Shown in pieces: positions 23,987-33,408 of a DNA stretch of 64,000 nucleotides. The notes under the pieces were generated by a model. The model worked only from the letters and a program-made list of their open reading frames with translations. It was not told where the DNA came from and made no database searches. This stretch comes from JBBQXK01 sp038209775 (GTDB lineage: Bacteria > Pseudomonadota > Alphaproteobacteria > Rhodobacterales > Rhodobacteraceae), in contig JBBQXK010000005.1 of assembly GCA_038209775.1 (NCBI GenBank), positions 62,001 through 126,000 on the forward strand, given 5' to 3'. How positions within the stretch are numbered: the first letter of the stretch is position 1; every line of letters starts with the position of its first letter. Made by a program: the position numbers and the translations under genes.

Positions 23987-26900
23987 TGCCCGAGAATGAC
24001 AACATCCACCCCCGCCGCAGCCTTGACGGCACCTTCGCCCCCAACCCGCGTGCCCCCTTTGTCGAACTTGGCGTGGCCAGCCCGTTCTCGTTCCTGCGCG
24101 GCGCGTCGGACGCCACCGATCTGGTGCGCACCGCCCATGCGCAGGGGTATGACGCCCTGGGAATAGCCGACCTCAACAGCATGGCCGGCGTCGTCCGCAT
24201 CCATGCCGAGGCGCGCAAGGCCGGCCTCCGCCCGGTCATCGGCTGCCGCCTGCAACTGACCTCGGGCGATGAATTCCTGGCCTACCCCACCGACCGCGCC
24301 GCCTGGGGCCGGCTTTGTGCGCTGTTGTCCAAGGGCAAGATGCACGACCCGGATGGCCGCTGGCAGGCCAAGGGCATCTGCGACATCACCCTCAATGACC
24401 TCGCCGCCCATGCAACCGGCGTACACCTGATCGTCATGCCCGACGCCAACCTTGCCCGCCGCCTGCCCGGCCTGATCCGCCACCTGCCGACCTTGCGCCA
24501 TATCGCGGCAAGCTACCTTTATCGCGGCGATGACCGGGCGCGGATCAACCGGCTGGACCGGCTGGCACAGGCCCACGGGCTGGGCATCCTTGCCACCAAC
24601 GACGTGCAATACCACGCCCCCGACCGCCGACCCCTGCACGACATCATGACCTGCATCCGCGAAAAGACCACGATCACGCAGGCCGGATACCTTCTGAACC
24701 CCAACGCCGAACGCCACCTGAAATCCCCCGCCCAGATGGCCCGCCTCTTCGCCGAATGGCCCCATGCCATCGCGGCCACCCGCGACGTGGCCGACGCCTG
24801 CACCTTTGATCTGCGCCAACTGCGCTATGAATACCCGCTGCAGGACCTGCCCCCCGGCACCACCCCGCAAGACCAGTTGGAACGGCTGACGTGGCAAGGG
24901 GCCGCCACCCGCTATCCCGCAGGCATCCCCCCCAAGGTTGACCACGCCATCAGGCACGAGTTGAACATCATCCGCATCAAGGACATCCCTCAGTATTTCC
25001 TGACCATCCACCAGATTGTCCTGTTCGCCCGCGCCAAGGGCATCCTCTGTCAGGGGCGCGGCTCGGCGGCCAATTCCGCCGTGTGCTATGTGCTGGGCAT
25101 CACCTCGGTCGACCCCGCCGAACAGGAACTGCTGTTCGAGCGTTTCATCAGCCTTGACCGGGATGAGCCCCCCGACATCGACGTCGATTTCGAACACGAA
25201 CGGCGTGAAGAGGTGATCCAGCACATCTACACCCGCTATGGCCGCCACCGCGCGGGCCTTTGTGCCACCGTCATCCACTACCGCCCCCGGTCAGCCATCC
25301 GCGAGGTGGGCAAGGTCATGGGCCTGTCCGAAGATGTCACCTCGGCCCTTGCGAAAACCGTCTGGGGCAGTTGGGGCACCAGCATGGGTGAGGCGAACTC
25401 GTCCGAGGCGGGGCTGGACCTGACCGACCCCCTGCTGCGCCGCACCATCAGGCTGGCCGAACAGATGATCGGCATGCCCCGGCATCTGGGTCAGCATGTC
25501 GGCGGCTTCATCCTGACCGAAGGGGCCCTGTCCGAAACCGTGCCCATCGGCAATGGTGCCATGCCCGACCGCAGTTTCATCGAATGGGACAAGGACGATA
25601 TTGATGAGCTGGGCATCCTCAAGGTCGATATCCTGGCTTTGGGGATGCTCACCTGCATCCGCAAATGCTTTGACCTTCTGCGCGCCCATCACCACGTCGA
25701 CCACAGCCTCGCCTCGATCCCGCAGGACGATACGGCGGTCTATGACATGCTGTGCAAGGGTGACAGCGTCGGCGTGTTCCAGGTGGAAAGCCGGGCGCAG
25801 ATGAACATGCTGCCCCGCCTCAAACCCCGCCGGTTCTACGATCTGGTGATCGAGGTCGCCATCGTCCGCCCCGGCCCGATTCAGGGCGACATGGTCCACC
25901 CCTATCTGCGCCGCCGCAGCGGGCAGGAGGTGGTCGATTTCCCCTCCCCCGCGCCCCCCCACGACCCCGACGAATTGCGCAACATCCTTGGCCGCACCCT
26001 TGGCGTGCCGATATTCCAGGAACAGGCGATGAAGATCGCACTTGAGGCCGCAAGGTTCAGTTCCGCCGAGGCGAATGAGCTGCGCAAGGCGATGGCCACG
26101 TTCCGCTCACGCGGCACCATTGGCCTTCTGGAGGAAAAGATGGTCGGTCGCATGGTGGAACGCGGCTATGACCCCGAATTTGCCGCGCGCTGTTTCAACC
26201 AGATCAAGGGCTTCGGCGAATACGGCTTTCCCGAAAGCCACGCCGCCAGCTTTGCGCTTCTGGTCTATGTGTCAAGCTGGCTCAAGTGCCACTACCCCGG
26301 CGCCTTTGCGACCTCCCTCCTGAACTCCCAGCCGATGGGCTTTTACGCCCCCGCCCAGATCGTCAGCGACGCCCACGAACACGGGGTCGAGGTGCGCGAC
26401 GTCGATGTGAATTTCAGCGACTGGGACAGCACGCTGGAACCCGCAGGCACCGGATGGGCCCTGCGCCTTGGTCTGCGCCAGATCACCGGCATGGCCCAGG
26501 CCGCCGCCCTGCGCCTGATCGACGCGCGCGACGCACCCTTTGCCGATCTGGCAGACCTTGCCACCCGCGCCCGCCTCGATGCCCGCACGATGCGCCTTCT
26601 GGCGGCGGCGGATGCGTTCCGCTCGATGGGCCTTGACCGCCGCGCCGCCCTCTGGGACGCCCGCGCGCTCAAGGACGCACCCGACCTGCCCCTGTTCCAG
26701 ACCACCCGCGATGAGGGGGATGAGGCCCGCGTCACCCTGCCCGCCATGCCCCTGTCCGAGCATGTGGTGACCGACTACCAGACCCTGCGCCTGTCGCTGA
26801 AAGCCCACCCGATGGCCTTTCTGCGCGCCAGCATGACGCGCCAGGGCTACCGCTGCGCCGCTGACGTCGCCACCATCCGCAACAACCAGCGCCTGCAACT

Positions 26901-27270
26901 GGCCGGCCTCGTCCTGATCCGCCAGCGCCCCGGCAGCGCCAAGGGCGTCTGCTTCATCACGCTTGAGGATGAGACGGGCGTCGCCAACCTTGTGGTCTGG
27001 CCCAAGATCATGGCGGCCTTTCGCAAGGTCATCATGACCGCCCGGCTGTTGCAGGTCACGGGCCGGGTCCAGCGCGATGCCATATCGGGCGTCACCCATG
27101 TGGTGGTCGATACCCTGTCCGACCGCAGCGATGCGCTTCTCAGGCTGGCCGACCAGCATATGGCCATCCCCCTGTCACGCGCCGACGAAGTCACCCGCCC
27201 GATCCCCGCCCCAACCCGGGGCCACCCGAGGAACGCCCAGATCATCCCGAAATCGCGCGACTTTCACTGA
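23986..27270 (+). CDS. dnaE2: Error-prone DNA polymerase III alpha subunit DnaE2 (ImuC)
   Basis: Catalytic subunit of the SOS mutasome, a C-family polymerase for lesion bypass. The 1094-residue product is the usual length. The PHP region begins at FVELGVASPFSFLRGASD, where the paired histidines of an active PHP exonuclease are replaced, as is common in DnaE2. The palm has PDIDVDFEHERREEVIQHIY with catalytic aspartates, and CQGRGSAANSAVCYVLGIT is the conserved nucleotide-binding block. Further markers are GFGEYGFPESHAASFALLVY and the C-terminal OB region (LAGLVLIRQRPGSAKGVCFI). The start overlaps the imuB stop as TGATG. Confidence 0.96.
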   Translation: MPENDNIHPRRSLDGTFAPNPRAPFVELGVASPFSFLRGASDATDLVRTAHAQGYDALGIADLNSMAGVVRIHAEARKAGLRPVIGCRLQLTSGDEFLAYPTDRAAWGRLCALLSKGKMHDPDGRWQAKGICDITLNDLAAHATGVHLIVMPDANLARRLPGLIRHLPTLRHIAASYLYRGDDRARINRLDRLAQAHGLGILATNDVQYHAPDRRPLHDIMTCIREKTTITQAGYLLNPNAERHLKSPAQMARLFAEWPHAIAATRDVADACTFDLRQLRYEYPLQDLPPGTTPQDQLERLTWQGAATRYPAGIPPKVDHAIRHELNIIRIKDIPQYFLTIHQIVLFARAKGILCQGRGSAANSAVCYVLGITSVDPAEQELLFERFISLDRDEPPDIDVDFEHERREEVIQHIYTRYGRHRAGLCATVIHYRPRSAIREVGKVMGLSEDVTSALAKTVWGSWGTSMGEANSSEAGLDLTDPLLRRTIRLAEQMIGMPRHLGQHVGGFILTEGALSETVPIGNGAMPDRSFIEWDKDDIDELGILKVDILALGMLTCIRKCFDLLRAHHHVDHSLASIPQDDTAVYDMLCKGDSVGVFQVESRAQMNMLPRLKPRRFYDLVIEVAIVRPGPIQGDMVHPYLRRRSGQEVVDFPSPAPPHDPDELRNILGRTLGVPIFQEQAMKIALEAARFSSAEANELRKAMATFRSRGTIGLLEEKMVGRMVERGYDPEFAARCFNQIKGFGEYGFPESHAASFALLVYVSSWLKCHYPGAFATSLLNSQPMGFYAPAQIVSDAHEHGVEVRDVDVNFSDWDSTLEPAGTGWALRLGLRQITGMAQAAALRLIDARDAPFADLADLATRARLDARTMRLLAAADAFRSMGLDRRAALWDARALKDAPDLPLFQTTRDEGDEARVTLPAMPLSEHVVTDYQTLRLSLKAHPMAFLRASMTRQGYRCAADVATIRNNQRLQLAGLVLIRQRPGSAKGVCFITLEDETGVANLVVWPKIMAAFRKVIMTARLLQVTGRVQRDAISGVTHVVVDTLSDRSDALLRLADQHMAIPLSRADEVTRPIPAPTRGHPRNAQIIPKSRDFH

Positions 27271-27331
27271 CCGGCTGGAAACGGCGGCCTTTTGGCCCTA
27301 AACTTGGACCGACAAGCGCAGGGGAACGCCG

Positions 27332-28357
27332 ATGATCGCGGATTTCGGACTTGTCGACGGCCACCCGGTGCAGGCCGTCACCCTGCGCGCAGGTGCCATG
27401 ACCGCCAAACTCATCACCTGGGGCGCGCGGCTGACCGAACTGCATGTGCCCGACCGCAACGGCGTGACCGCCGATGTTGTGCTGGGGTTCGACAGCCTTG
27501 CAGGCTACCTCGCGACCGATCACTATTTCGGGGCCACCTGTGGGCGCTACGGCAACCGCATCGCCGGCGGCACCTTCGATCTGGAAGGCCAGACGGTGCA
27601 GCTTGACTGCAACGAAGGCCCCAATCACCTGCACGGCGGCAGCACCGGGTTCGACCGCAAGCATTGGGCGATCGCCGCCCAGGGCGCTGACCACGTCACC
27701 TTTGCCGCCCTGTCCGAGGATGGCGAGATGGGCTTTCCGGGTCGCTGCGCCCTGCAGACCGAATACCGGCTGACCGACACCACGCTGACCATCACCATGA
27801 CCGCCGACACCACCCGCACCACCGTGATGAACATGGTCAACCACAGCTATTTCAACCTTGCGGGGCAAGGGTCGGGCACCATCCTTGCGCACGATCTGCA
27901 GGTGAACGCCGCCTTCTACACCCCCGTCAACACCGCCCTTCTGGCCACCGGCGAGGTGCGCGCGGTCGCAAACACCCCCTTTGATTTCCGCACCCCCAAA
28001 CCCGTTGGCCGCGACATCGCCACCCTGACCGGCGGCTATGACCACAACTGGTGCCTTGGCCCCGCCGGCGCCGAACTTCTGCGCGATTGCGCCACCCTGA
28101 CCGACCCCGCTTCAGGCCGCCGGATGACCCTGCGCACCACCGAACCGGGCGTGCAGATCTATACATGCGGCTCGGTCAAAGACACGGCTGCGGCCAAGGC
28201 GGGCCATCCCATATCGAAATTCGGCGGCCTTACATTCGAGACGCAGAAATTCCCCGGCACCCCCAACCACCCGCATTTCCCCACCGCGACACTGCACCCC
28301 GGCGACACCTACCACCACGTCATGGCCCTCGAATTCTCCGCCCCGGCAAACCCATGA
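27332..28357 (+). CDS. galM: Aldose 1-epimerase (galactose mutarotase)
   Basis: Interconverts alpha and beta anomers of aldoses. The 341-residue protein has the GalM layout: GARLTELHVPDRNG, CGRYGNRIAGGTFDLEGQ, NEGPNHLHGGSTGFDRKHW with a catalytic histidine, VNHSYFNLAGQG with the second histidine, GYDHNW, and the catalytic glutamate in FETQKFPGTPNHPHFP. Its stop overlaps the following kinase start as ATGA, so it opens a sugar-related operon with the kinase and the ABC importer. Confidence 0.94.
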   Translation: MIADFGLVDGHPVQAVTLRAGAMTAKLITWGARLTELHVPDRNGVTADVVLGFDSLAGYLATDHYFGATCGRYGNRIAGGTFDLEGQTVQLDCNEGPNHLHGGSTGFDRKHWAIAAQGADHVTFAALSEDGEMGFPGRCALQTEYRLTDTTLTITMTADTTRTTVMNMVNHSYFNLAGQGSGTILAHDLQVNAAFYTPVNTALLATGEVRAVANTPFDFRTPKPVGRDIATLTGGYDHNWCLGPAGAELLRDCATLTDPASGRRMTLRTTEPGVQIYTCGSVKDTAAAKAGHPISKFGGLTFETQKFPGTPNHPHFPTATLHPGDTYHHVMALEFSAPANP

Positions 28358-29259
28358 CCATGCGCATCGCCTGCATCGGCGAGGCGATGGTGGAACTGTC
28401 GCTTGACCCCACCCTTGACGGCGCGCGCATCGGCTATGCGGGTGACGCGCTGAATGCCGCGATCTACCTGCGCCGCGAACTGCCCGCCACCGCCACTGTG
28501 GCCTTCGTCAGCGCCATCGGCACCGATGCCCTGTCCGACCGTCTGGCAACCACCATTGGCGATGAGGGCATCGACACCACCCACCTTGCCCGCAATCCCC
28601 ACCGCACGACCGGTCTCTACGCCATCCGCACCGATCCCTTGGGCGAACGTCAGTTTTCCTACTGGCGCGACACCTCCGCCGCCCGCGCGATGTTCGAAGG
28701 CCCCGATCCCTTTGCCGTGCTGGACGGGTTCGACGTGGTGCTGATGACCGCCATATCACTGGCCATCCTGCCGCCCGACACGCGCACAGCCCTCTTCCAC
28801 CACATCGCCGCCTTCCGCCACCGGGGCGGCCTTTTCGCCTTCGATTCCAACTACCGCCCCCGCCTCTGGTCCGGCCTGCCCGAGGCCCGGGCGACGATTG
28901 AGGCTGCTTGGCGCGTAACCGACATCGCGCTGCCGTCGGTCGATGACGAAATGGCGGTGTTCGGTGACCGCACCGCCGACAAGGTAATCGCAAGACTGCG
29001 CCAATGGGGCATCCGCCGGGGTGCGCTGAAATGCGGTGCGCACGGGCCGGTGTCGCTGTCGGGCCATGCGCCGGACCAGACCTATCCCAAGGCCCCCCAG
29101 GTCACAGATACCACCGCCGCCGGCGACAGCTTCAACGCGGGCTACCTTGCCGGCATCCTGACCGGACAGCAAGAACCCTCCGCTCTCATGGCCGGCCACA
29201 CCTGCGCTGCAAAGGTCATTGCCCACCGGGGGGCCATCGTGCCCAAGGCCCTCTGGTAA
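28354..29259 (+). CDS. kdgK: PfkB-family sugar kinase, probable 2-dehydro-3-deoxygluconokinase
   Basis: A 301-residue ribokinase-family kinase. IACIGEAMVELSLDPT at the N-terminus, the substrate region GYAGDALNAAIYLRRELP, DSNYRPRLW, and the anion-hole/catalytic-base motif DTTAAGDSFNAGYLAGIL are clear. The pattern GDxxNxAxYLxR and FDxNYRPxLW is that of KDG kinases, which phosphorylate 2-keto-3-deoxygluconate in Entner-Doudoroff-type routes, but other sugar acids are possible. The ATG at 28354 overlaps the galM stop; the longer upstream frame is a shadow of galM. Confidence 0.82.
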   Translation: MTMRIACIGEAMVELSLDPTLDGARIGYAGDALNAAIYLRRELPATATVAFVSAIGTDALSDRLATTIGDEGIDTTHLARNPHRTTGLYAIRTDPLGERQFSYWRDTSAARAMFEGPDPFAVLDGFDVVLMTAISLAILPPDTRTALFHHIAAFRHRGGLFAFDSNYRPRLWSGLPEARATIEAAWRVTDIALPSVDDEMAVFGDRTADKVIARLRQWGIRRGALKCGAHGPVSLSGHAPDQTYPKAPQVTDTTAAGDSFNAGYLAGILTGQQEPSALMAGHTCAAKVIAHRGAIVPKALW

Positions 29260-29345
29260 CCCCCACGGTAAGTTTACCTGCCTTCCGCATCGTCGCGTGT
29301 TCTCTGGCCACCACCCACCGAATCCCGGCCAAAAGGATACCCTCG

Positions 29346-30581
29346 ATGACCGCCACACGCGCCCTCGCCTCCACCGCCATGGCCCTCGCCCTGATGACAA
29401 CGGCAGCCCGCGCCGACACCGCCGACGGCGCGGCCCTTACCGCCATGACCTGGGATCAGGTGGTGGAAACCGCCAAGGGGGGCACCGTCAACTGGTTCAT
29501 GTGGGGCGGGGCCGACAACATCAACCGCTATGTCAGCGAACATGTCGGTGGCATCCTGAAAAACCAGTACGGCATCACCCTCAACCGTGTCGGCGTCAAC
29601 GACACGGCCGAGGTGGTCAACATCGTGCTGGGTGAAAAAGAGGCCGGCGTGACCGACGCCGGATCGGTCGACATGATCTGGATCAACGGCGAAAACTTCC
29701 GCACGATGAAACAGGGCGGGCTGGCATGGTGCGGCTATACCGACATGCTGCCGAACGACGCACTGATAAACTGGAACAATCCCGCCATCGCCAACGACTT
29801 CGGCGTGCCGGTGGACGGGTGTGAGGTGCCCTGGTCCAAGGTGCAGTTCGCCTTCGCCTACGACAGCGCCAAGACCCCGAACCCGCCCCAGTCCATGTCC
29901 GACCTTCTGGCATGGATCAAGGCCAACCCCGGCCAGTTCACCTACCCCGCCGCCCCCGATTTCAACGGCGCCGTGTTCGTGCGCCATGTGTTCTACCACG
30001 TCGCAGGCGGCCCGCAGAACCTGCTCGGCGACTTCGATCAGACGAAATTCGACGCCATCGCCCCGCAGGTCTGGACCCTGCTGAACGACCTTGAGCCGTC
30101 CCTCTGGCGCGAAGGTCAGACCTATCCGACCTCGATCACCCAGATGAACGGGCTTTTCGCCAATGGCGAGGTGGCCTTCACCTTCGACTACGACGCCTCG
30201 CAGTTCGGGCAGGCGGTCGAGGATGGACGGTTCCCGGAAACCACCCGCTCCTATGGCCTGACCGATGGCACCATCGGCAACACCAACTACACCCTCATCC
30301 CGTTCAACTCGCCCAACAAGGCGGCGGCGATGGTGTTGCAGAATGTCCTGCTGTCGGGTCCCGTACAGTACGAAAAGGCCCGCCCCGAGGTCTGGGGCGC
30401 CTCCCCCGCCATCGAGATCAGCCGCACCACGCCCGAGGTTCAGGCAGAGTTTGCGTCGATCGTGACGCCTGAATCGGTGGTCCCGGCAGAAACCTTGGGC
30501 AAAAACGCCCTGCCGGAACTGCAGGCGGGCTGGATTTCGGCCATCGAACAGGGTTGGATCGCGAACGTCGCGCAGAAATAG
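29346..30581 (+). CDS. YnjB-like ABC transporter substrate-binding protein
   Basis: A 411-residue periplasmic receptor with signal peptide (cleavage probably after ALMTTAARA). It resembles E. coli YnjB/COG4134: TVNWFMWGGADNINRYVSEH, GSVDMIWINGENFRTMKQGG, ANPGQFTYPAAPDFNGAVF. The ligand of this family is not established, although thiamine has been suggested for related systems by genomic context. AAAGGA precedes the ATG at 29346. A hairpin follows the gene before the two permeases, fitting higher expression of the receptor. Confidence 0.85.
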   Translation: MTATRALASTAMALALMTTAARADTADGAALTAMTWDQVVETAKGGTVNWFMWGGADNINRYVSEHVGGILKNQYGITLNRVGVNDTAEVVNIVLGEKEAGVTDAGSVDMIWINGENFRTMKQGGLAWCGYTDMLPNDALINWNNPAIANDFGVPVDGCEVPWSKVQFAFAYDSAKTPNPPQSMSDLLAWIKANPGQFTYPAAPDFNGAVFVRHVFYHVAGGPQNLLGDFDQTKFDAIAPQVWTLLNDLEPSLWREGQTYPTSITQMNGLFANGEVAFTFDYDASQFGQAVEDGRFPETTRSYGLTDGTIGNTNYTLIPFNSPNKAAAMVLQNVLLSGPVQYEKARPEVWGASPAIEISRTTPEVQAEFASIVTPESVVPAETLGKNALPELQAGWISAIEQGWIANVAQK

Positions 30582-30595
30582 CGCAGGCGCGCCAT

Positions 30596-30614
30596 CGGCC
30601 CCGCCCCGGGGCCG
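30596..30614 (+). promoter_or_regulatory. Intercistronic hairpin after the receptor gene
   Basis: CGGCCCC at 30596-30602 pairs with GGGGCCG at 30608-30614 around a 5-base loop. No T-run follows, so it is more likely an mRNA-stabilising or processing hairpin between receptor and permease genes, as in malE-malF, than a terminator. Confidence 0.5.
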
Positions 30615-30651
30615 GTGCCGCCCCGTTGGCGGGAAAGGTTGCACAGGCCCG

Positions 30652-31509
30652 ATGTCCGACCGCCTGCGCTTAGCCCTCCTGTTGGCCCCGGCGCTGCTGG
30701 TCATCATCGTGCTGTTCCTTGGCGGGCTGGCGGTGGGGCTGATGCGGTCGCTGGGCTACATGCCGGTGATCGGCCTGACAGAGCCGAACCTCGATGCCTA
30801 CGCCGCCATCTTCACCTCGCCCCAATTCTACCGCTCGTTCCTCCTCACGTTCCACATCGCCTTTACCTCCACCGTCCTCTCGGCCCTCATCGCCATCGGT
30901 GCCGCCCTCCTCCTGCGCCGCACCTTCGTCGGCAAACGCGCCATCACCTTTCTGTTCCAGTTGAACCTCACCGTGCCGCATCTGGTGGGGGCCATCGGCA
31001 TTCTCTACCTCTTCTCCCAGTCCGGCAGCTTTGCCCGCCTCGGCCACGCCTGGGGCCTCATCGCGCAACCTGCCGATTTCCCGGCCCTTGTGTTCGACCC
31101 CTATGCCATCGGCATCATCCTGCAATACGTCTGGAAAGAGGTGCCCTTCATCGGCGTCATCATCCTCGCCAACATGCAGGCCATCGGGCAGGACCATGAA
31201 CTTGTCGCCCGCACCCTTGGCGCCACCCGGTATCAGGCGTTCCGCCATGTCCTTCTGCCGATGATCCTGCCCGGCGTTCTGTCGGCCTCGGTCATGGTCT
31301 TTGCCTTTGCCTTCGGCGCTTACGAGATCCCGGCCATCCTCGGCCAGAACCACCCCGCCGCCCTGCCAGTGCTGGCCTACCGCAGCTATACAGACGTCGA
31401 TCTCGCCGCCCGGCCACAGGCGATGGCCATGGCCATGGTCATCGCGGCCCTCAGCGGCGCGATGATCTGGGCCTACCTGCGCCTGACCCGCCGCCGGTCC
31501 GGGGGCTGA
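30652..31509 (+). CDS. ABC transporter permease (YnjC-like, first half)
   Basis: A 285-residue inner-membrane permease with about six helices and the EAA-type cytoplasmic loop LVARTLGATRYQAFRHVLLP that contacts the ATPase. It follows the YnjB-like receptor. E. coli YnjC is one long protein with two permease halves; here the halves are separate genes, this and the next one. The last helix is followed by LRLTRRRSGG. Confidence 0.88.
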   Translation: MSDRLRLALLLAPALLVIIVLFLGGLAVGLMRSLGYMPVIGLTEPNLDAYAAIFTSPQFYRSFLLTFHIAFTSTVLSALIAIGAALLLRRTFVGKRAITFLFQLNLTVPHLVGAIGILYLFSQSGSFARLGHAWGLIAQPADFPALVFDPYAIGIILQYVWKEVPFIGVIILANMQAIGQDHELVARTLGATRYQAFRHVLLPMILPGVLSASVMVFAFAFGAYEIPAILGQNHPAALPVLAYRSYTDVDLAARPQAMAMAMVIAALSGAMIWAYLRLTRRRSGG

Positions 31510-31512
31510 CCG

Positions 31513-32334
31513 GTGACCCAAGACCCCCTCGCCCTGCGCGCCTTCCGCACCCTCACGCTGGCCCTCCTGATCGTCTGGCTGATCCTGCCCCTTATCCCCC
31601 TCGCCATCTGGTCCTTCGCGCGCGGCTGGCGGTTCCCCGACCTCCTGCCACAAGAATGGTCGCTGAACGCCTGGACCTATGCCCTGTCCGACACGGCGGG
31701 CGTGATAAACAGCCTTGGCCTCACCACCCTCATCGCGGCCGGCGTCACCGCCCTGTCGGTCCTTCTGGGCGTCCCTGCAGGGCGGGCGCTTGGCATGTAC
31801 CGCTTTCGCGGCAAGGCACTGGTGGAACTCCTCATCCTCGCCCCCCTGATCGTGCCGGGCATCGCTGTGGCCCTTGGCATCCATTCGGTATTCATCTGGC
31901 TTGGCCTCACGAATACCGTCGCCGGTGTCATGCTGGTGCATCTGGTGCCCACCCTGCCCTACATGGTGCTGGTGATGGCCGGCATCTTTGCCAACCTCGA
32001 CGCCGACCTTGAACTACAGGCCCGGTCCCTTGGCGCGGGGCCCCTGCAAACCTTCCGCCATGTCACCCTGCCCGCCATCCTGCCCGGCATCATCGCGGGT
32101 GCGATGTTCGCCTTCCTCGTCTCATGGAGCCAGTACATCCTGACCCTGCTTATCGGCGGCGGCCGCGTCGTCACGCTGCCGCTCCTCCTGTTCAACTTCG
32201 CCACCTCGGGGCGCAATGACATCGCGGGGGCCATCGCGGTGATCTACATCCTGCCCGGTGCCCTGATCCTTCTGTTCACCGCCCGCCACCTCTCGGGCCG
32301 GAACGCAGCACTTGGGGGCATCGGCGGGCTGTGA
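31513..32334 (+). CDS. ABC transporter permease (YnjC-like, second half)
   Basis: A 273-residue permease with about six transmembrane helices (LALLIVWLILPLIPLAIWSF first) and the EAA loop LELQARSLGAGPLQTFRHVT. It starts with GTG three bases after the stop of the first permease, and its stop overlaps the GTG of the ATPase gene. It should form a heterodimeric channel with the preceding protein. Confidence 0.88.
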   Translation: MTQDPLALRAFRTLTLALLIVWLILPLIPLAIWSFARGWRFPDLLPQEWSLNAWTYALSDTAGVINSLGLTTLIAAGVTALSVLLGVPAGRALGMYRFRGKALVELLILAPLIVPGIAVALGIHSVFIWLGLTNTVAGVMLVHLVPTLPYMVLVMAGIFANLDADLELQARSLGAGPLQTFRHVTLPAILPGIIAGAMFAFLVSWSQYILTLLIGGGRVVTLPLLLFNFATSGRNDIAGAIAVIYILPGALILLFTARHLSGRNAALGGIGGL

Positions 32335-33365
32335 CAGCAGTATCGCTCTCAATGCTGACCAAACACTGGCCCGGCAGCCCTAAACCAACCCTTGACCGCC
32401 TGACACTCGACATCCCCTCGGGCGAACTGACCGCCCTCCTCGGCCCCTCAGGCTGTGGCAAGACGACGGCGCTCAAGATGATCGCGGGGCTGCTGGACCC
32501 CACCTCGGGCGACATCATCTTTGACGGCAGGTCGGTCCTCCACGACAAACCCGAACGCCGGGGCGCCGTGATGGTGTTCCAGAACCATCTCCTGTTCCCC
32601 GCCATGTCCGTCGCCGACAACATCGGTTTCGGCCTTCGGATGCGCCATGAACCCAAGGCCAGCATCACCGCCCGTGTCACCGACATGCTGGACCTCGTCC
32701 AGTTGCCCGGCCTCGGCCACCGACGCCCGTCCGACCTGTCGGGCGGCCAGCAACAGCGCGTCGCCCTCGCCCGCGCCCTGATCCTGCGCCCTAATGTGCT
32801 GCTCCTGGACGAGCCGCTGTCCAACCTCGACGCCCACCTGCGGACCGACATGCGCGACTTGATCCGGTCCCTGCAACGGCAACTCGCCATCACCACCATC
32901 TTCGTCACCCACGATCAGGAAGAGGCCGCCGTGCTGGCCGACCGCGTCGCCCTGATCCTTGACGGCCAACTGCGCCAGTACGCCACCCCCAAGCATTTCT
33001 ACAAACGCCCCGCCGATGCCGCCGTCGCGCGGTTCTTCGGTGGCCGCAACTTCGTGCCAGGCACCGCGTCGGGTGGCCTCTTCCACTCGCCCCTCGGCAC
33101 CCTGCACCTGCCCGATGACGCGCCCACCGGCCCCGGCACCCTGACCATCCGCCCCGAAAGCATCAGGATCGGCACCGCCCCCGAAAACACCCTCACCGCA
33201 AGGCTGGTCGCGCGTGCCTTTCTCGGCACCCAGACCCGCCTGCGCCTGATCGTGGGTGACGTGGATATCGAGGCCACCCTCACCCCCGATCAGGCCGAAG
33301 GGCTGGAGGTCGGCACAGACCTGCCCGTAACCCTGCCCCGCGCTTCCCTCTGGGTTCTGCCCTGA
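32331..33365 (+). CDS. ABC transporter ATP-binding protein (YnjD-like, with TOBE domain)
   Basis: The 344-residue ATPase powers the YnjBC-type importer. Walker A is GPSGCGKTTALKMIAGL, the Q-loop is VFQNHLLFPAMSV, the signature is LSGGQQQRVALARAL and Walker B is VLLLDEPLSNLDAH. Residues ~235-344 form a C-terminal TOBE-like extension absent from the ~217-residue E. coli YnjD. Translation starts at GTG overlapping the permease stop. Confidence 0.9.
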   Translation: MTAVSLSMLTKHWPGSPKPTLDRLTLDIPSGELTALLGPSGCGKTTALKMIAGLLDPTSGDIIFDGRSVLHDKPERRGAVMVFQNHLLFPAMSVADNIGFGLRMRHEPKASITARVTDMLDLVQLPGLGHRRPSDLSGGQQQRVALARALILRPNVLLLDEPLSNLDAHLRTDMRDLIRSLQRQLAITTIFVTHDQEEAAVLADRVALILDGQLRQYATPKHFYKRPADAAVARFFGGRNFVPGTASGGLFHSPLGTLHLPDDAPTGPGTLTIRPESIRIGTAPENTLTARLVARAFLGTQTRLRLIVGDVDIEATLTPDQAEGLEVGTDLPVTLPRASLWVLP

Positions 33366-33408
33366 TGCAAAGGCGACCCCCCCACTCCTTTCGCAAAAGG
33401 CCCCCCGC

